From positions 1,674,001-1,738,000 of the forward strand of contig VICG01000010.1 in assembly GCA_008692225.1 (NCBI GenBank): a DNA stretch of 64,000 nt, written 5' to 3'. Both the position numbers and the translations under genes were made by a program. This DNA comes from Monilinia fructicola (taxonomy: Eukaryota; Ascomycota; Leotiomycetes; Helotiales; Sclerotiniaceae). The notes below the pieces were generated by a model. It was not told where the DNA came from, searched no databases, and saw nothing but the letters and a program-made list of their open reading frames with translations. Shown here piece by piece: positions 22,686 through 35,640 of the stretch (position 1 is its first letter; each line of letters begins with the position of its first letter).

Positions 22686-25600
22686 ATGTCGTCTCCAGCA
22701 GGGGTACCGATGGGGAATCCTCAATTACAAAAATCAACCTTCTCAAGCCCCTCCGGTAACAAACAATATCAATTCCAGTGAAAACGGAGTGATGTTTAGA
22801 CCAATGAGACGTAGGTACATTGCTATAGAGCTACAATCAGAACACAATGCTTACAGTAGGGGATCTTATAGTCAAAGTGCTCTATACTTTCGATGATGAA
22901 TGCAAAACCAATTGTTTGGCACGATGGCCACAGGTACTCCAAATCCAATCTATCGCCATGGACGAAACAAATTCGATAGGTGTAATCGAACTTTACACAT
23001 GTCTACAAGCAATTATTGAATGTAGCCCAGAATTGCTTCCTCGAGCCGGGCGAGATTTTACCGTTTATGCCTACGATTATTCTGAAGATGACAACCCTTT
23101 AGTGGGCCAAGGAATGCTCTCAAGAGCTTTGGCAACGCCTCCCATATCAAATACTCCTACCCACCAATCACAAAAACTTATTACTGAAGGGTATGTAAAG
23201 ATATCAGGGGCCTGTTTGCCAATGGGGTGAAGGAAACTTTGGAGGTTAAGCTCCGATTGGTACCTCAAACGGTATCACCCATCGAATATCCAAATATCAT
23301 GGGAAATTCCAACCAAGGCATTTCAACACCAATATACGACCAGAACGAATGGAATTCTTTATTACAATCGCAGCAAAACCAATCTCAAATGCAGAATAGA
23401 ACACCAACTCCGGCCGCCATGTCAAATAATAAAGGGACTACTATGGAAGCAGCCAATCAAACTTCTCAGTCCTAGCCTTCCACCCGCAAAATATTTACAA
23501 TCAAGCTTTACCCCCAGCAACCTCGATCGTACGTGATGAGCCTGTAGCGATTGCACCCAGGGAACAGAAAAATAGCTAGGCCCTCATCTAGGACGACCGT
23601 GAAGAGGGGAAGACGTGGCCGCCCTCCAAAGAACCCTCGCTCTGAAGCAGGAGGCAACACTTCTGGCTATGAAGAAGGGACAGAGGGAGAGGATGGTCCG
23701 GCACTGAAGAAAAGGGCGAAGATTACGCAAGCAGACTGGAATAGTAAATCAGCATTTGGGTCAGGATCCGACTCACTTCGAGTTACAGCAAGTACCGCAG
23801 GCTCCATACGCTCTTTTAGACCGCTGGCTCCATCTGTGGCCTCGCTGTTGGCAATCATTTGCAGGAAATTCCCCGAGCTCCTACACCAGTACCAAATTCT
23901 AGCACAGCCAGTTAACCAGCACCCAGTTAATCACATCCAGTTAATCAGCACAGACCACAATCACAAAGCGGGCTTAAGCAGGGTTCGATTGCTCAACCAG
24001 AAATGCCTCAAGCACCCTCGCCAGCCTATTCGCAATTAGAGCCTTCACTCCCCCCAGAAGATCGTCTAAGACTTTCTATCGAATCAGCCCACCCATCGCC
24101 AGAAACGCATTGCCAGTCCAGGATTAACACCTCAAGATATTGCTTCATCTCCACCAGTCTTACGCAATGGAACACCATCAATTCGATCAAGTCCGCCTTG
24201 TCTTTCGAGCCCTTCCTTGCCACCCATGCCTAGGCTAGACTCGGGCTTTGTAAGTGGTAATCTGGACGATCTCGACGACCTCTTCGGAGATGATGACGAA
24301 ATATCACGGCCGGTTGATGAAGATGGTGCGGTGGTTGCAAAGAAAAGCACTAAACGACGAGTCCTCGCAAAACACAGCCGGCAAATTCAAAACTTGGATG
24401 GAGGATTCCACATTCAAGAAGAAACACCAGGTCCTATGGAGTTGCTCCCTAAAAGAATGCTCATCACTGAACAGCCAAAACCAAAACCTAGGGCGGCACA
24501 AACAAAATCCAGACGAAACAGTGTCATGTCCGAAGATGGACAATCACTCCCACCCTTGAAGCAAGATACCCGTCCAACTTCTCGCCCCCCTCACAATCCC
24601 AACCTGCTCCCGGCGTAGAAGCACCCCCGCCGACTTTACATCTTCCAACTCCCCCAACTAGTGAATATACACAACCTTCTATGCGCAAATGCATATACCT
24701 GCGGTTCCACCACCACTACCAACAACCACCGCAACCTCGTACGACATCTGGAAACCTTTCTCGGACTGCTTCTACAGGATCGATGGCCCTTCCAAATATT
24801 CCTGCAAGCGACTCGGGGCTTCCGCCTAATTTCCAGCGATCCCAGACCTGGTCTGAGCATCCGCACTACATGACTGAAGCTCCCAATGCACCTAGCCAAA
24901 CCGAAGCCAAGAAAGCTTCTATTAGGCAGAAGTTGGAGAATGCCCTTAGAAACGGACAGATGCCTCAGTATTGTGAGAATTGTGGCGCTATAGAAAACTC
25001 CGACGTGGCGTAGGGCATGGTCACAGGAAATGTCAAGGTGCTCCGGGCTACCACGAATACTCTGAAGAGCCCGGAAGAGTAACAAGCCATTAACATTCTT
25101 TCAAGAGATGAGTCGGGTCGGTCTTCCGACCTCTTATCTCCTTATCAAAAAAGCCCTTGCTGCTGGTGAAGATCAGAAGCAGTACAAGGCGTTCAGTCTT
25201 TGCAACCGTGAGTCATGAATACCATTTGAAGAAGTCACGTTACTAATTATTGCAGCTTGTGGTATATGGATGTCGAAGTATAAATCACAAACGTCCGGAA
25301 GCGAAATGGGGTAAAGATCCAGATCCAAAGAAGAAGAGACCTTCCAAAGCTAAGGCTGCCGCGGTTATGCCAACATCAGAGGCAAATTTCCCCCAAAACC
25401 GAGGCTTTTTATCAACAACCTGTGGCCCCTCTGGGTGCTGATCGTATGTCTCCGATTGATCTTGACGGACTAGACTCTACCAATCCAAATCCTGCTGGTA
25501 ATGATAACCAAAATGAAATGCGCAGAGCAAACAGTGTTCGTCCCGCTAAAAAATTGAATGCCATGACCTCAGATTCTGCTTCAGCGGCATTGAGGAGAGC

Positions 25601-26452
25601 TCTACAAATCGAGTCCAGCCAGGTGGACGCAACGCAGTAATGCAGAAGCCGGAGATGAATCCGAAGGGGACAATACACGAAGACTATTGTTTCCTTCTCC
25701 ACGCAAAGATTCATCTCCTAAAGTATTAGGGGAAGTCACAGCGAATGTTTGTTCAAGTTGTTGTTGACGTTCAAGGCGCCAAAGATACCGTCATTGGAAC
25801 TACAAACAAGGAGAACTGCTCGGCGCCCTTTGATATAGAGGAAGATGCTGAGCTTATGAGATTAATCGAGGAGCAATTTGCTCGACCAACCACGCCCACC
25901 CAGAAAAACCCCTGTCCCAAATCCATTCAAGACTCCAACTCGAGCAACTCCCAGTCACAGGCCAATCACCAGAAGCGTAACAAGATCTGGTCGCTCGGGT
26001 AAATCGCCAAACCATCTTTTGGCACCTCCTAAAACACCCAGCAAAACCCCTGGATCAAACCGCAGAACTCCTCGTGGTAATGCTATCTTCGAGTCTCCGT
26101 TTACTGCCCAGTTTAAATCAGCTTATGTCGGATAATCCCATCAATTCTCCTTCTCAGCACCTCGATTTTAATAATTTGCCTGATCTTCCTAATTTCGAGA
26201 ATGGATCATATAATCTTCAACAATATGATGAAGATTTCTTTTCAACAGATGTACCAATGCCGTCTTCGCCACCACGAATGCCCTATGCATTCAATAACAC
26301 TTCGGCTGGAGGAGCTATTGATTGGACAACTTCAGTTTTGACTCTGGCCCGACACACAAAATGAGAAGGAGAATGAAAAGGAAAAGGAAAAGGATAATGT
26401 GGAGGTCAAAGAGGAACAGATGGAGGAAGCGGCGATGAATAAGACGGCCTAA
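22686..26452 (+). CDS. Ams2/Spt21-type protein with long-loop GATA-like zinc finger (multiple frame breaks)
   Basis: Probable chromatin/transcription regulator; S. pombe Ams2 and yeast Spt21 act on histone gene expression, and that role here is inference. Exon 1 (22686-22810) ends in PMR. The intron ends at 22871 and the next exon reads LKVLYTFDDECKTNCLARWP, then MDETNSIGVIELYTCLQAI, FTVYAYDYSEDDNPLVGQGM and a C2/beta-rich tail, matching the Ams2/Spt21 N-terminal domain. A long Ser/Pro-rich region contains LDDLDDLFGDDDE, KKSTKRRVLAKHSRQIQNLD and IRQKLENALRNGQM. The finger starts YCENCGAIETPTWRRAW (about 24969) and its second pair, LCNPCGIWMSKYKSQ, lies across an intron (25208-25255). The C-terminus is disordered and ends in Glu/Lys repeats and TA at 26452. 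At least six frame breaks, mostly one-base insertions. Confidence 0.8.
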
Positions 26453-27349
26453 GTTGGGAGAGGATTCCCATTTACGAAAAAGAACTTTAGACCCTTCTCA
26501 CGATTGATGAGTTGCATTGGAGTGGTGTTTGGATTTTAGGGGCGGGATATACACAAGGAATTGTAAATGCGAAAGTAGGGTTGTTATCAGTGCCACGGCG
26601 TTTCTTGTTCCACTTGTATGAAGCGAGGTGTATTTTGGGAATTGGGTTTTTGGGGAATGTGAAGAGAGGCTTCGGAGAAAATCTCTGATAAAAATTATGA
26701 TTGTATACCTAGTAGTTAGTTTACGGCACCAGCGAGGATTCACGAATTTCATATTGTATTTTGGTTCAGAAGCAGGCGAGAATTCAGAGCAATGAATACC
26801 TGGGCTGTGATATGTATGCACATCTCTTTAAACTGTTCACGCAAGCCTTGTGAAGGTTTGTGAAATCTGAATGTTAGGCATGGCGGTGCGTAATATGATC
26901 TTCCCAGAACTTGATGTTTGGTATTTGAGAATTGTACAGTCATATGTGCTTTGAATTAGACAAGCTTCACCGTAGAACAACTCCGCAAAGTTGTAGCAAA
27001 CTATGCTACACCATATTAACGCCAGCTTCTAACCATTTGTTCATCATTTGTTCCCCTTTTCATAATCCACTCCTGTAGAGACCCATTCATCTCCTCTTGT
27101 GCAAATTGTCATAATGCATCTGATCAAAACCTCCATACCATATCATATCAGATACCTCCTATCCCACCTCTCTCATCCCCTCCCTATCTCATCTTGATCC
27201 CAATACTGCTGCTAGTACACTTTATATTTTCTCAAAATTTTCCAGCGTGCTTTTTCTGCATTTCCTCCCGAAAGCATTTAACCACACCTAAGCTCAATCA
27301 GCCAATCCCCTTGATCCTGCACATTCTGCGATTGACATAAAAGAGGAGT
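26453..27349. other. Intergenic between convergent genes
   Basis: No gene seen. Frames at 26498-26943 show no domain or family resemblance. Confidence 0.5.
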
Positions 27350-27950
27350 TTAATTGTCGTTGTACCAAATCTCCTTGTATCGATGGTTCGCGTCGACTAA
27401 GGCGTTCATTGCTGCAAAATCTGGGGGGGAGAGCCTAAGAGTTAGTATGGTTTGCTTGTTGTCTTGACATGCAGGCGAAGAAGAATAAAAATAAGATGAA
27501 AGAGCTAATTAGGGGGGAGAAGGACAATAAGGACAGAGGACGAGAGAGAAATGGAGAGGGAGAAGGAGAAACACACCAAAATTTGTGCCAAAATCCGTAG
27601 CCTTTAATACCTTGACACTTAAATCCTGATTTACTTTTCCGACAATTTCAATTGCGTTACCGACTTGGAGGTGAGAATCCTGAATGTGGGATGGTTAGCT
27701 GTTGGCTGTGGTGGGATCGAAAAGAAAGGAAAAGAAAAGGAAGAGAAAGGAGAGAAGAAAAGAGAGATGAAAATAGAAATAAGAGCAAAACATACACGAT
27801 TCAGGAGAAGAGTAACCGCTCCATCACAATCAATGGTAGCATTTTTTCCCTCTAAGCTGCGTAACCTTTCCTACTATGCGTACAGTGCGCGAGGTGAAGG
27901 AGTTTTAGGTATGAGGAAGTAATGCGGGGGGTGGTCGGGGTTTCGGACAT
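27350..27950 (-). CDS. RFA3: Replication protein A 14-kDa subunit, Rfa3 (two frame breaks)
   Basis: Small OB-fold subunit of the ssDNA-binding RPA trimer used in replication, repair and recombination. Three exons: 27796-27950, 27577-27679 and 27350-27420, with GT-AG introns of 116 and 156 bp. Visible segments: MSETPTTPRITSSYL, RTVRIVGKVTQLRG, ATIDCDGAVTLLLNR, then HLQVGNAIEIVGKVNQDLSV, KVLKATDFGTNFDFAAMNAL and VDANHRYKEIWYNDN at the C-terminus. The exons sum to 329 nt; removing one A from the A6 run at 27841-27846 and one base near 27899-27904 (A4 to A3) gives 327 nt, that is 108 residues, the normal Rfa3 size. RFA3 is essential in yeast, so error is the better explanation. The introns are longer than others in the window. 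Confidence 0.9.
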
Positions 27951-30900
27951 TTTTGGTTTGGGATGTAGGATTGTTAGGTTGGTGAGAATTTGGGGGCGTT
28001 AACTTGGAGTTGTTCTCAGGTGCAATCAGTTTGGGCTGAGAGGAATTGCATAGAATTCAAGGTTAACGTTGAGGGTTGTGGTTGGAATGGGATTATGAGA
28101 CGAGGCTGAGATTGAAAGTTATAAGACGCGTAGCTCTAGCTGAAAACGCGAGAGCATGTGATGCGCTGATAACACCAGCGCTTGTAGGGGGTACAGCGGG
28201 TGAGAGGGAAGGGGAATTTTAGAACTTTAATTGGCGACGTGCTAACCAATGACGTCGAACTCTGAATGTGAATATAATCATGAGTCGATGCTCCTCAGTG
28301 AACATTGAAAATACCCCGGACAAATTGTATGTTGACTGTGGAATGGCATGTGTACTTTTGTGAGGACTGGTTGTGAACTTGTGGATCAATATGCACTGGA
28401 ATTATTATCATCTACTGCGAATGTTTGTCCACAAGCTTTAGAAGACGGATTGGATGAGTGAGTATAGTGAGATTTGCAGACTATATTTCTGAATTAATTT
28501 TATTGATGACGTGTTATGGCGCGAGTGGTATCCGATTAATCCTTTGGCTCTTGGGTAGAATCTGTAGTGTGGCAGAAAAGGAACGGGAAAGATGCACAGT
28601 GCAAGTGCCACGAGATCAGATTACTCAACTATATGCTGAACCAGTCTATCCTGGAAGACTGGAGCACTGCTGTGGTTCTATGGGATTAGTGTCATGGGCC
28701 AAAAGCTGAGTGCTATCCATGGCTTGATTACCCGATCAGAGGTTATACCTGCTGGGGGATATGGGATGGATATTTGTAGATGGCCAGCTGAGCATGCTTG
28801 TCCACAAGTTTAGGCTTGATATGAAGAGAGTACCTACAAGTGCTTGGCTATATACTCAGAATGGCTTTCTCCTACTTACATCGATTTTTTATTAGTGCTA
28901 TAAACTTTCGAGGTTGATGTCTTGTAGAGGATTTCCAAATCAAAAAGAGCGTAACGCCTGTGCTAGGAAAGTCGACTAAAGTCGACCTTTGGGGTCGTTG
29001 TAGAAAACGACATTGGTCAATACCATGCAGTTACCCCAAGTGATCAGCATTTGGTACGTATGACGGGGGCTCCTTGATATGCTGCTTTGAATCTGAACTT
29101 GGATAAGGCGAATGGAGTGTGGTAGTGTTGATTGCTTTGACAGTGTGGTCAAATGTGGTGTTCTATCTAAAAGTTGGGGTTGGTAGTAGGTGAGGATATC
29201 GTTATGCCTCAATATACTAGCACTTACGTGTCTCCAAAATATCCTATGTAAGTCATTATCTTGTTCTAGATGCGGGCTGGTGAAGCTGAAGGCTTGATGC
29301 TTTCACATTCAAGCCATCTATTCCAAAGAAGGGAAATGACGAGATAAGCGAGACTGTACTGTGTTTATTGTAGTGAATTGACACGGCTTTTGTTTTAGGA
29401 GGTAGTATAGGTGGATAAAGTGTTGTAAACGAGCCACATTACTCTTCAGGTCGTCAGATAATCCACCCCTATATTATCACATATATCTAAGTGAGGTTTT
29501 AGCGGCAGCTGTTATGTTGGAGATTTCCAGGCACTCTTGTTGCTTTTAATCTTGAGAGGTGTTATAGGAAATACGAATGTGGCCTGAAGGGGATGTGCAG
29601 AAGACATTCCCTCATTTGTATCTCTTGATTCTCTGGTGGGAATGAAAGTTTTCTGGTGTTCTTACAAAGTGAACAAGCCAAGCCTTTCACTGTCATTGCC
29701 TTGCTTGTTGCTAATTCTGGTTGAAAGGGGTATATAGTTAAGCGAGATTAGGGCTAACACTAATTAACCTTTTCCTGTTTACAATACCGGCATATTGGAT
29801 GAACATCACAGAGCATTCCAGTGTTTCTCTCATTATCTTCATTTTATATGAGTTCATTGTGGACGAGGCTTAGGTACCTGTTTGGAATGCAGGTGAAATA
29901 ATAGCAGATGATGCTTCCAACCAAGAACATGAAATAAGAGGTTAATTTCCCTAGAGTACCAGAAATATGGCCATATGCCATATCCGGTTTATGGCATAAT
30001 TCCATATTCAAAATGGTTTTTTGACATACAACATTTAGGGAATCTCATGGATCTCTGAAGTATATGGTATAAAACAGGAAGTTAACACTAATAGTCCACA
30101 TCTTATTCTCTGAGCTTTTTGGTTAAGCTTAGTTTTGATCTTAGTATATTAAGCTAGGCTTTTTTCAAGCATATTATGTGATTTTGGCTTATTCTAAGCG
30201 TATTGCCTTATTTGGGCATATTCGAGCAATATCAGAATCTATAGTATTATCGTTGTTGTTGTTATGATATTGGTAGTATTGAAAGCTATTTAGAAATCTA
30301 AAATGGTTAATACGTTATTAAAGGAATAGGGGAACGCATTTTCGAAATAGGGGAGTGGAAAGCGAGGTAGAAAAAAGCAATTCTTTAACGAATGGAATAA
30401 CTTTACTATTGATATTAATAATATTAATAATATGACAATGGTATTGATGGTATTGATGGTATTGATGGTATTGATGGTATTGAAATAAAGTTGATGATGT
30501 TGAGGTGAAGTTGAATGATATTGAAGTGAAGTTGAAGAGTCGAAAGTGGGATTGAGAATGGTATACTAGTATTTAAAGTTATTTTGAACGCTATTTTGAA
30601 GCTAATATAGTATTCCGAAAATCTTTTAATGTGGACGCTTTAAAGCTTCTACCACTATATATACGTAAAATATACGCTATAATAAGATTTAGGGAGGATT
30701 CTACGAATATATGGCATCCTGCCAGAAAAGTGGTACTCTAGGGTTTCCAATGTTTTCAGAAACGTTATCGAAGGACGTTGGTGGGACAATGTAGTGGTAA
30801 GAAGAATAAAATGCTAGTTTTACGACTACCTGTGTCATCCATCATCTATGCTTAGAATATGATATTTAGTGTGCTTTAAGAATCGGTTGAGAGTCAAGAT

Positions 30901-31537
30901 CTTGAAGTTTCATTGAGCAAGAAATAATAAAAACACAGAATTATCGAGTCATTGAAAGTTGGAGTGATTGATTATTGAAAGCTGCAATCATCAAAAGTTG
31001 GATTGAATTACATCGAAATTATTGTAACATGTGTTTGTCCCATGTTTTTGTCTCCTTTGTCAGTTCGTTTAAACATTCATATATTTATTCAACGCAGATA
31101 AATCAATTTAAATAGATCATTTTAGCAAAATCAGCTGTAGGTTGACATCACTATAATTTTGGAAAATTGGAAATGGTTTACGCATACGTGCGCCCACTGG
31201 CTTTTCAATTCATAACTGAATATACTTAGAAGTAATGGTGTACCTTATTTGACCAACAGAAAATAAGACAAGTGCAACCAGCTCGTACAATGAAGGGCTA
31301 GAAGATGTAGAGTTTCCCAAATGCGAGAAAGGTGCCAAATTGGTGATAGTCATTTCCTGAAGTATTCTCTCTTCCTCCGTCGTCTTTTGCATAATTTGGG
31401 GTCAGGAAACAATGTACGGCCAGGGGACACCTATTTACCAAGGAAACTATATAAGAAAGTTTTCGTTTTGTTAATGTTCAAATTAATTTACGCCATATCT
31501 GAAAGTCATGTCTTCAATGCTATTGTGTACGAGGATT
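27951..31537. other. 3.6-kb gene desert
   Basis: No supported gene. It includes a (GGTATTGAT)n run at about 30437-30485 and AT-rich DNA from 30100 to 30720. No long frame, tRNA B-box or conserved protein segment was recognised. It could contain decayed transposon sequence, but I could not show it. Confidence 0.5.
30437..30485. repeat. (GGTATTGAT)n minisatellite
   Basis: About five tandem copies of a nine-base unit GGTATTGAT inside the gene desert, flanked by degenerate TTGATATTAATAATATTAAT-like DNA. Confidence 0.85.
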
Positions 31538-33746
31538 TTATAGTCTCCACTTTCCGTCAGAACCTCGTGCCAGCGAAGCTTTCTTTCCATTCAATGATCT
31601 CTCTGTCTCAGACAAGCTGTGTAGACCTCCCACATCTTTATGAAGCTTGTCGCTAAGAGCAATTAACGTCGACAGAGAAGAGGATTTCCAGATCTGGAAC
31701 CCATTTTTGTTCGTCTGCATACTCGACTGAACGATGGTGATTGTAACGAATATCACACTTAGCAGAACAAGTGTCATGGGTGCCGTGATCCAAGCCCATT
31801 GAACGCGAACAAATGTTTGATCACGCCATGCCGTACCATTAGCTACTGTAAACTTGTTGATGAGCTTTCGATCCATGCTGCTATAGGTATGATCTGTTTG
31901 TCGTACCCTAATAAGACATTAATTGGATTCATCGTCAAAAAATTTCGGCAATAACCTCCAAAGCGAACTTACATATTGGTCATGCTCGTTGCAATATTTT
32001 GCACGACCTCCGCTAAACCTGCCTGATCTGTTGTTGTGTTTAATACATTTCCATTTCCAGAGTCAATATTTATTCGTTGGTAAAAGGCTTCAGCAGCATC
32101 GGATGTCTTATATAAATCTGCTCCCTGGAGATGTATGGATCCATCCAAAGTTTTGCGTAGGTAGTTTGAGATTATAAAGTGTGTGTCATTCGAGACATCA
32201 TAATTAGGTCGACCCGAAGCAAAACCAAATTTTGATGTAGAGTTAAAGAGAGGCCCTGTCAGGTAACCTCCTCCGCCAGTGAAATTGTTGGTTGACTCAT
32301 GCCGCGCCGTGATTACAGCACCATTCATTATCAAGGTGCTAAATTCCTGAACACACCATTCAAGCACAAACTCCATGGCACTATAAGGGCTCTTGGACTC
32401 GCTCGATTTTTCTGACCAATTCCTATAAATCATAAAGACGTCGGCAAGAGGATATGGGTTATCCGGAAAAGCAATGGTATCGGTAAAGTCCAGTCCGTTA
32501 ACAGGACTTGGAGTATCTCGAATTGGTTTAGGCTTTGCCACGGATGACAGATTCAATACACTGGTACTGTATTCCCCAGTTTCAATGTAGCTTCTATTGT
32601 TCAAAGACCACCGTCTGATCGTTATGTTCTTAGTATCGTTGTATTGAGAATAACCTAGGTGCGTGGTGATATCCTGCCATCTCATACATACCGCTAATGA
32701 CCTATAGGGGGGCCAAGTACAATTTCCTGTTCCACAGAATGGTTGGGTATCATTGAGTCGGGAACCCAGGGTAAGAAGGCCATTTTGAACTGCGGATTTC
32801 ATGAAAAGCGGAGGATCTTGTATCCCGGTGAGGACATCTTTGTCACTTTGTTTCCCTATTTTCCTCACATAAGCATCAATCAATACAATGTACCTACAGT
32901 ATCCAATAATGCTGAATTCAAAGCGACATACAATTGAACAAGCCGTCTGCTTGCGACGTGGTTGACCACGTTAGACTCGTAGACACATATGCAGGACTTG
33001 ATAGGTCTGCTTGGGGTTGGTGTTCATAGTGCAACAGCTGTTGGGATAAAGGATCTACGGCGAGACCCAAAAGGAGAAGAAGAGCACCAAGCGAGACAAA
33101 TTGCCTTTTATTTATATTAAGACCACTTCAAGAACCTGATAAAGGAAACTTACCGCAAATTAATTCTCCAGAGTAGCACCAGTGAGCCGTATGCGCCTCT
33201 ACTCCCTCGATCAAACGTTTCCAAGTCCGTCAACGGCTTGGGTGAGCTTGAAAACCATGCCCATTTTTGTTGACTGATACATTCGGCAACGGGAAGGAGT
33301 AGACAGACACGTCCAGTAGTTGTCAGAATGGCGAGAATGGTATTTAACGTAATTCCGACGCCCATTACAGAATTAAGCTGGGGAGAAGGTTGATCTTGAT
33401 AATGTCTCAGAAGAATACATATCGCGATAATTGCACCGGTGCCCACAAGAAGCGAAACGATTTCTAACAACCACCAATTTTGTATCCAAGCAGTATAAAA
33501 GGTGATTCGTGGCCTCTGTTTCGCTTCCAAAGGTGTAACTTTTCGTGATTTATGTGCTTGTAACAATAAATAATCTTCATTTGATGACTCCATTGATCTG
33601 TCATCAGATATACCAACTTTCGAATGCTCAAGGTGACCCATACTCATTTCGACATCGAAGTGAAAGTTCGATTGAGGATCAAACTCCCTAAACAAAGTAT
33701 ACAAAGGGAGTTCAAGTGAATCCCCATTGTCTTTTACCAGAATCAT
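31538..33746 (-). CDS. DUF3176 family membrane protein
   Basis: Ascomycete-specific membrane protein family (PF11374) without assigned biochemistry. Exon 1 (33154-33746) holds the DUF3176 core WWLLEIVSLLVGTGAIIAI (TM1), then GVGITLNTILAILTTTGRV (TM2), VAECISQQKWAWF and LETFDRGSRGAYGSL. Exon 2 (32894-33104) begins QFVSLGALLLLLGLAVDPLS (TM3). A large extracellular-type domain with many N-glycosylation sequons (NCTW, NITI, NRSY, NLSS, NFTG, NSTS) and paired cysteines follows (from 32855 down to 31973). The last exon (31538-31907) contains the C-terminal TM WITAPMTLVLLSVIFVTI and a short cytosolic tail. Introns 33105-33153 and 31908-31972 are well supported. The 32856-32893 join would be only 38 bp and may instead hide a one-base indel. 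The start is the first Met in the open frame. Confidence 0.82.
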
Positions 33747-34649
33747 GAATTCCAGACCCCACGGAACTGGTTTCTAGTCCAGCATGGATTTTAATCCTGC
33801 CAAGACGTACGTATCTTACATAGCCACTAATAATGCATCGCTTGTGTAAATTTCACGTACAGATCTCTTTCTTTTTCTATCAAGTGGCATTAAAGGTTGG
33901 TCTCATTCTTAAAGAGGAAACTCCTTAGATTTTAGCCGCTTCAATCATCATCAGGCAATAGACGTAGCTTCAACAGCCTCTTAGCGAGACTGATAGTTAG
34001 CAGTACTGACTGATCCTATGGCCTGTGGCACAGCTTCAGCTATGCTCACGCGGTTTTGTTTTTAACCATAGGATTCTTCTTTTCTCTCAAGGTTCAAGCT
34101 TGATATTTGGGTGAAACAGAGGTAGCGAGATGATAGGATGAGAATTGGAAAATGGATATGGTTTGGAATCGAGAAAGTAGCGTATTATAGAATCTTGTTA
34201 AACAGGTAAGCGACGGTAAAAGGGACAGTTGAATATCACAAGTATATAATAAGAACAATCGTTCAAGTTTTGATGATTGGCAGGCAAAAATGAAAACATA
34301 TAGAAGTTGAAGCTGTCATATTTTGTGAGAAATAAAAGATGGCCCACTGTGATCTGGCTCAAGGAAGATTGGTCAAAAAAACAAGCAGAACAATGATTTT
34401 TTTGGTAACATCAGCTTATCGACCAGCGAATGTGAAGGGGCATGCAATGGATTTTATAATTCCATATATTATATGCACCCAACTGTATCGCAATGGAAAG
34501 CAGGCGAAACATTTATTAGTCTCTTCATCTCTGGAGACCTCTCTTGAACAGGCACCAGTACTATGCCTTGCTATAGAAATTGTTAAATTCTTCGTAAAAT
34601 ACTCTATGCATAAGAGAAGAGCCTGAAATATATTACCATAGCCCATTCA
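33747..34649. promoter_or_regulatory. DUF3176 upstream region
   Basis: About 900 bases with no recognised gene. Presumably promoter for the minus-strand DUF3176 gene and the 3' end of the minus-strand uL4m gene. Confidence 0.4.
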
Positions 34650-35640
34650 TCATGCAGCACTTCTGACCTTTTTAACCAGATCACTCTGATGCTCTTCCAA
34701 CATGTGATCTAACGCACTCTTCTCTATCACAACCCTCGATAATTCCAGCAAATCCTTAACATCCACATCTTTCACGTCTAGCACTCTTGCATCCTTCTTT
34801 CTCACAACACTGTTCAGGTTTTTCCTGAAACCACCCGTCACGATCAATGTCCTATTATTACCCTTCTCGGAATTTCCCCATCCCAATTCTTCGAAAACTT
34901 TCGCCGCATAGCTCATTTTTGGGTGCTCAAAATGCATTCCATCTTCACAAACAATCAACTGACCTTTTCTATACCTCCAACTCAGCGCCGTCCGCCACGC
35001 AATGTCGTACATCTTTCTTGGTAAGTCTGTTCCGAAATCTCTTGGATGGGGACCGAACGACTTTCCTCCTCCAACTATCAATGGTGATTGACGCCAACCA
35101 AGACGAGCGCCACCGGTTCCTTTTTGTGGTCGGATTTTTCGATGAGAACCGTGAACATCCCAGCGAGTTTTGGAAGATGCTGTTCCTTGACGGGTATTAT
35201 CGCCTTCGAATACTACGGCGCGATGGAGAAGATCCCGACGGAGTGGTAGGTACAGATGTTTACTTGAGTAGGATTCGAAGCGGACAGGCTCCATGGTGGG
35301 GAATTTGTATATGGTGGTTAGGACCGGAGCGTCTGCGGGATGTTAGCGAATAGATGGAGAACTTTGGTATAGAATATATACTGAATGGGTCAGATGCAAC
35401 ATCCGAGGTTTGTGTGAGAATGCTGGGCGGGTATTCTTGGGAAATACTAGACGGCAATGGTGCCTCTGTCGCCATTGATCTCGTAAATTGTGGTGCTAGA
35501 CATTGCTATAGCAAAATCAGTACTTAGTTTCCTCATGGCCAATTTATATAACATACGGATAAAGGATCTCTCGCACTGTTTATGGATGTGCGAAAAGCAT
35601 TCAAGCTTCTTGTGAAGCTCTGAAGTCCCTTCGTCGCCAT
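34650..35640 (-). CDS. YML6: Mitochondrial large-subunit ribosomal protein uL4m
   Basis: Structural protein of the mitochondrial 54S large ribosomal subunit (bacterial L4 family). Exons: 35557-35640, 35382-35505, 34650-35332, all GT-AG (introns 51 and 49 bp), for 296 residues. The N-terminus MATKGLQSFTRSLNAF is basic and Ser/Arg-rich, consistent with a mitochondrial presequence. The L4 core reads LPLRRDLLHRAVVFEGDNTR, then the RNA-contacting basic loop with IRPQKGTGGARLGWRQSP, and GGGKSFGPHPRDFGTDLP. The start at 35640 is chosen because it gives a targeting sequence and a phase-perfect splice; two later Mets sit inside the protein. No frame break. It is divergently paired with mL38 across 170 bp. 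Confidence 0.93.
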
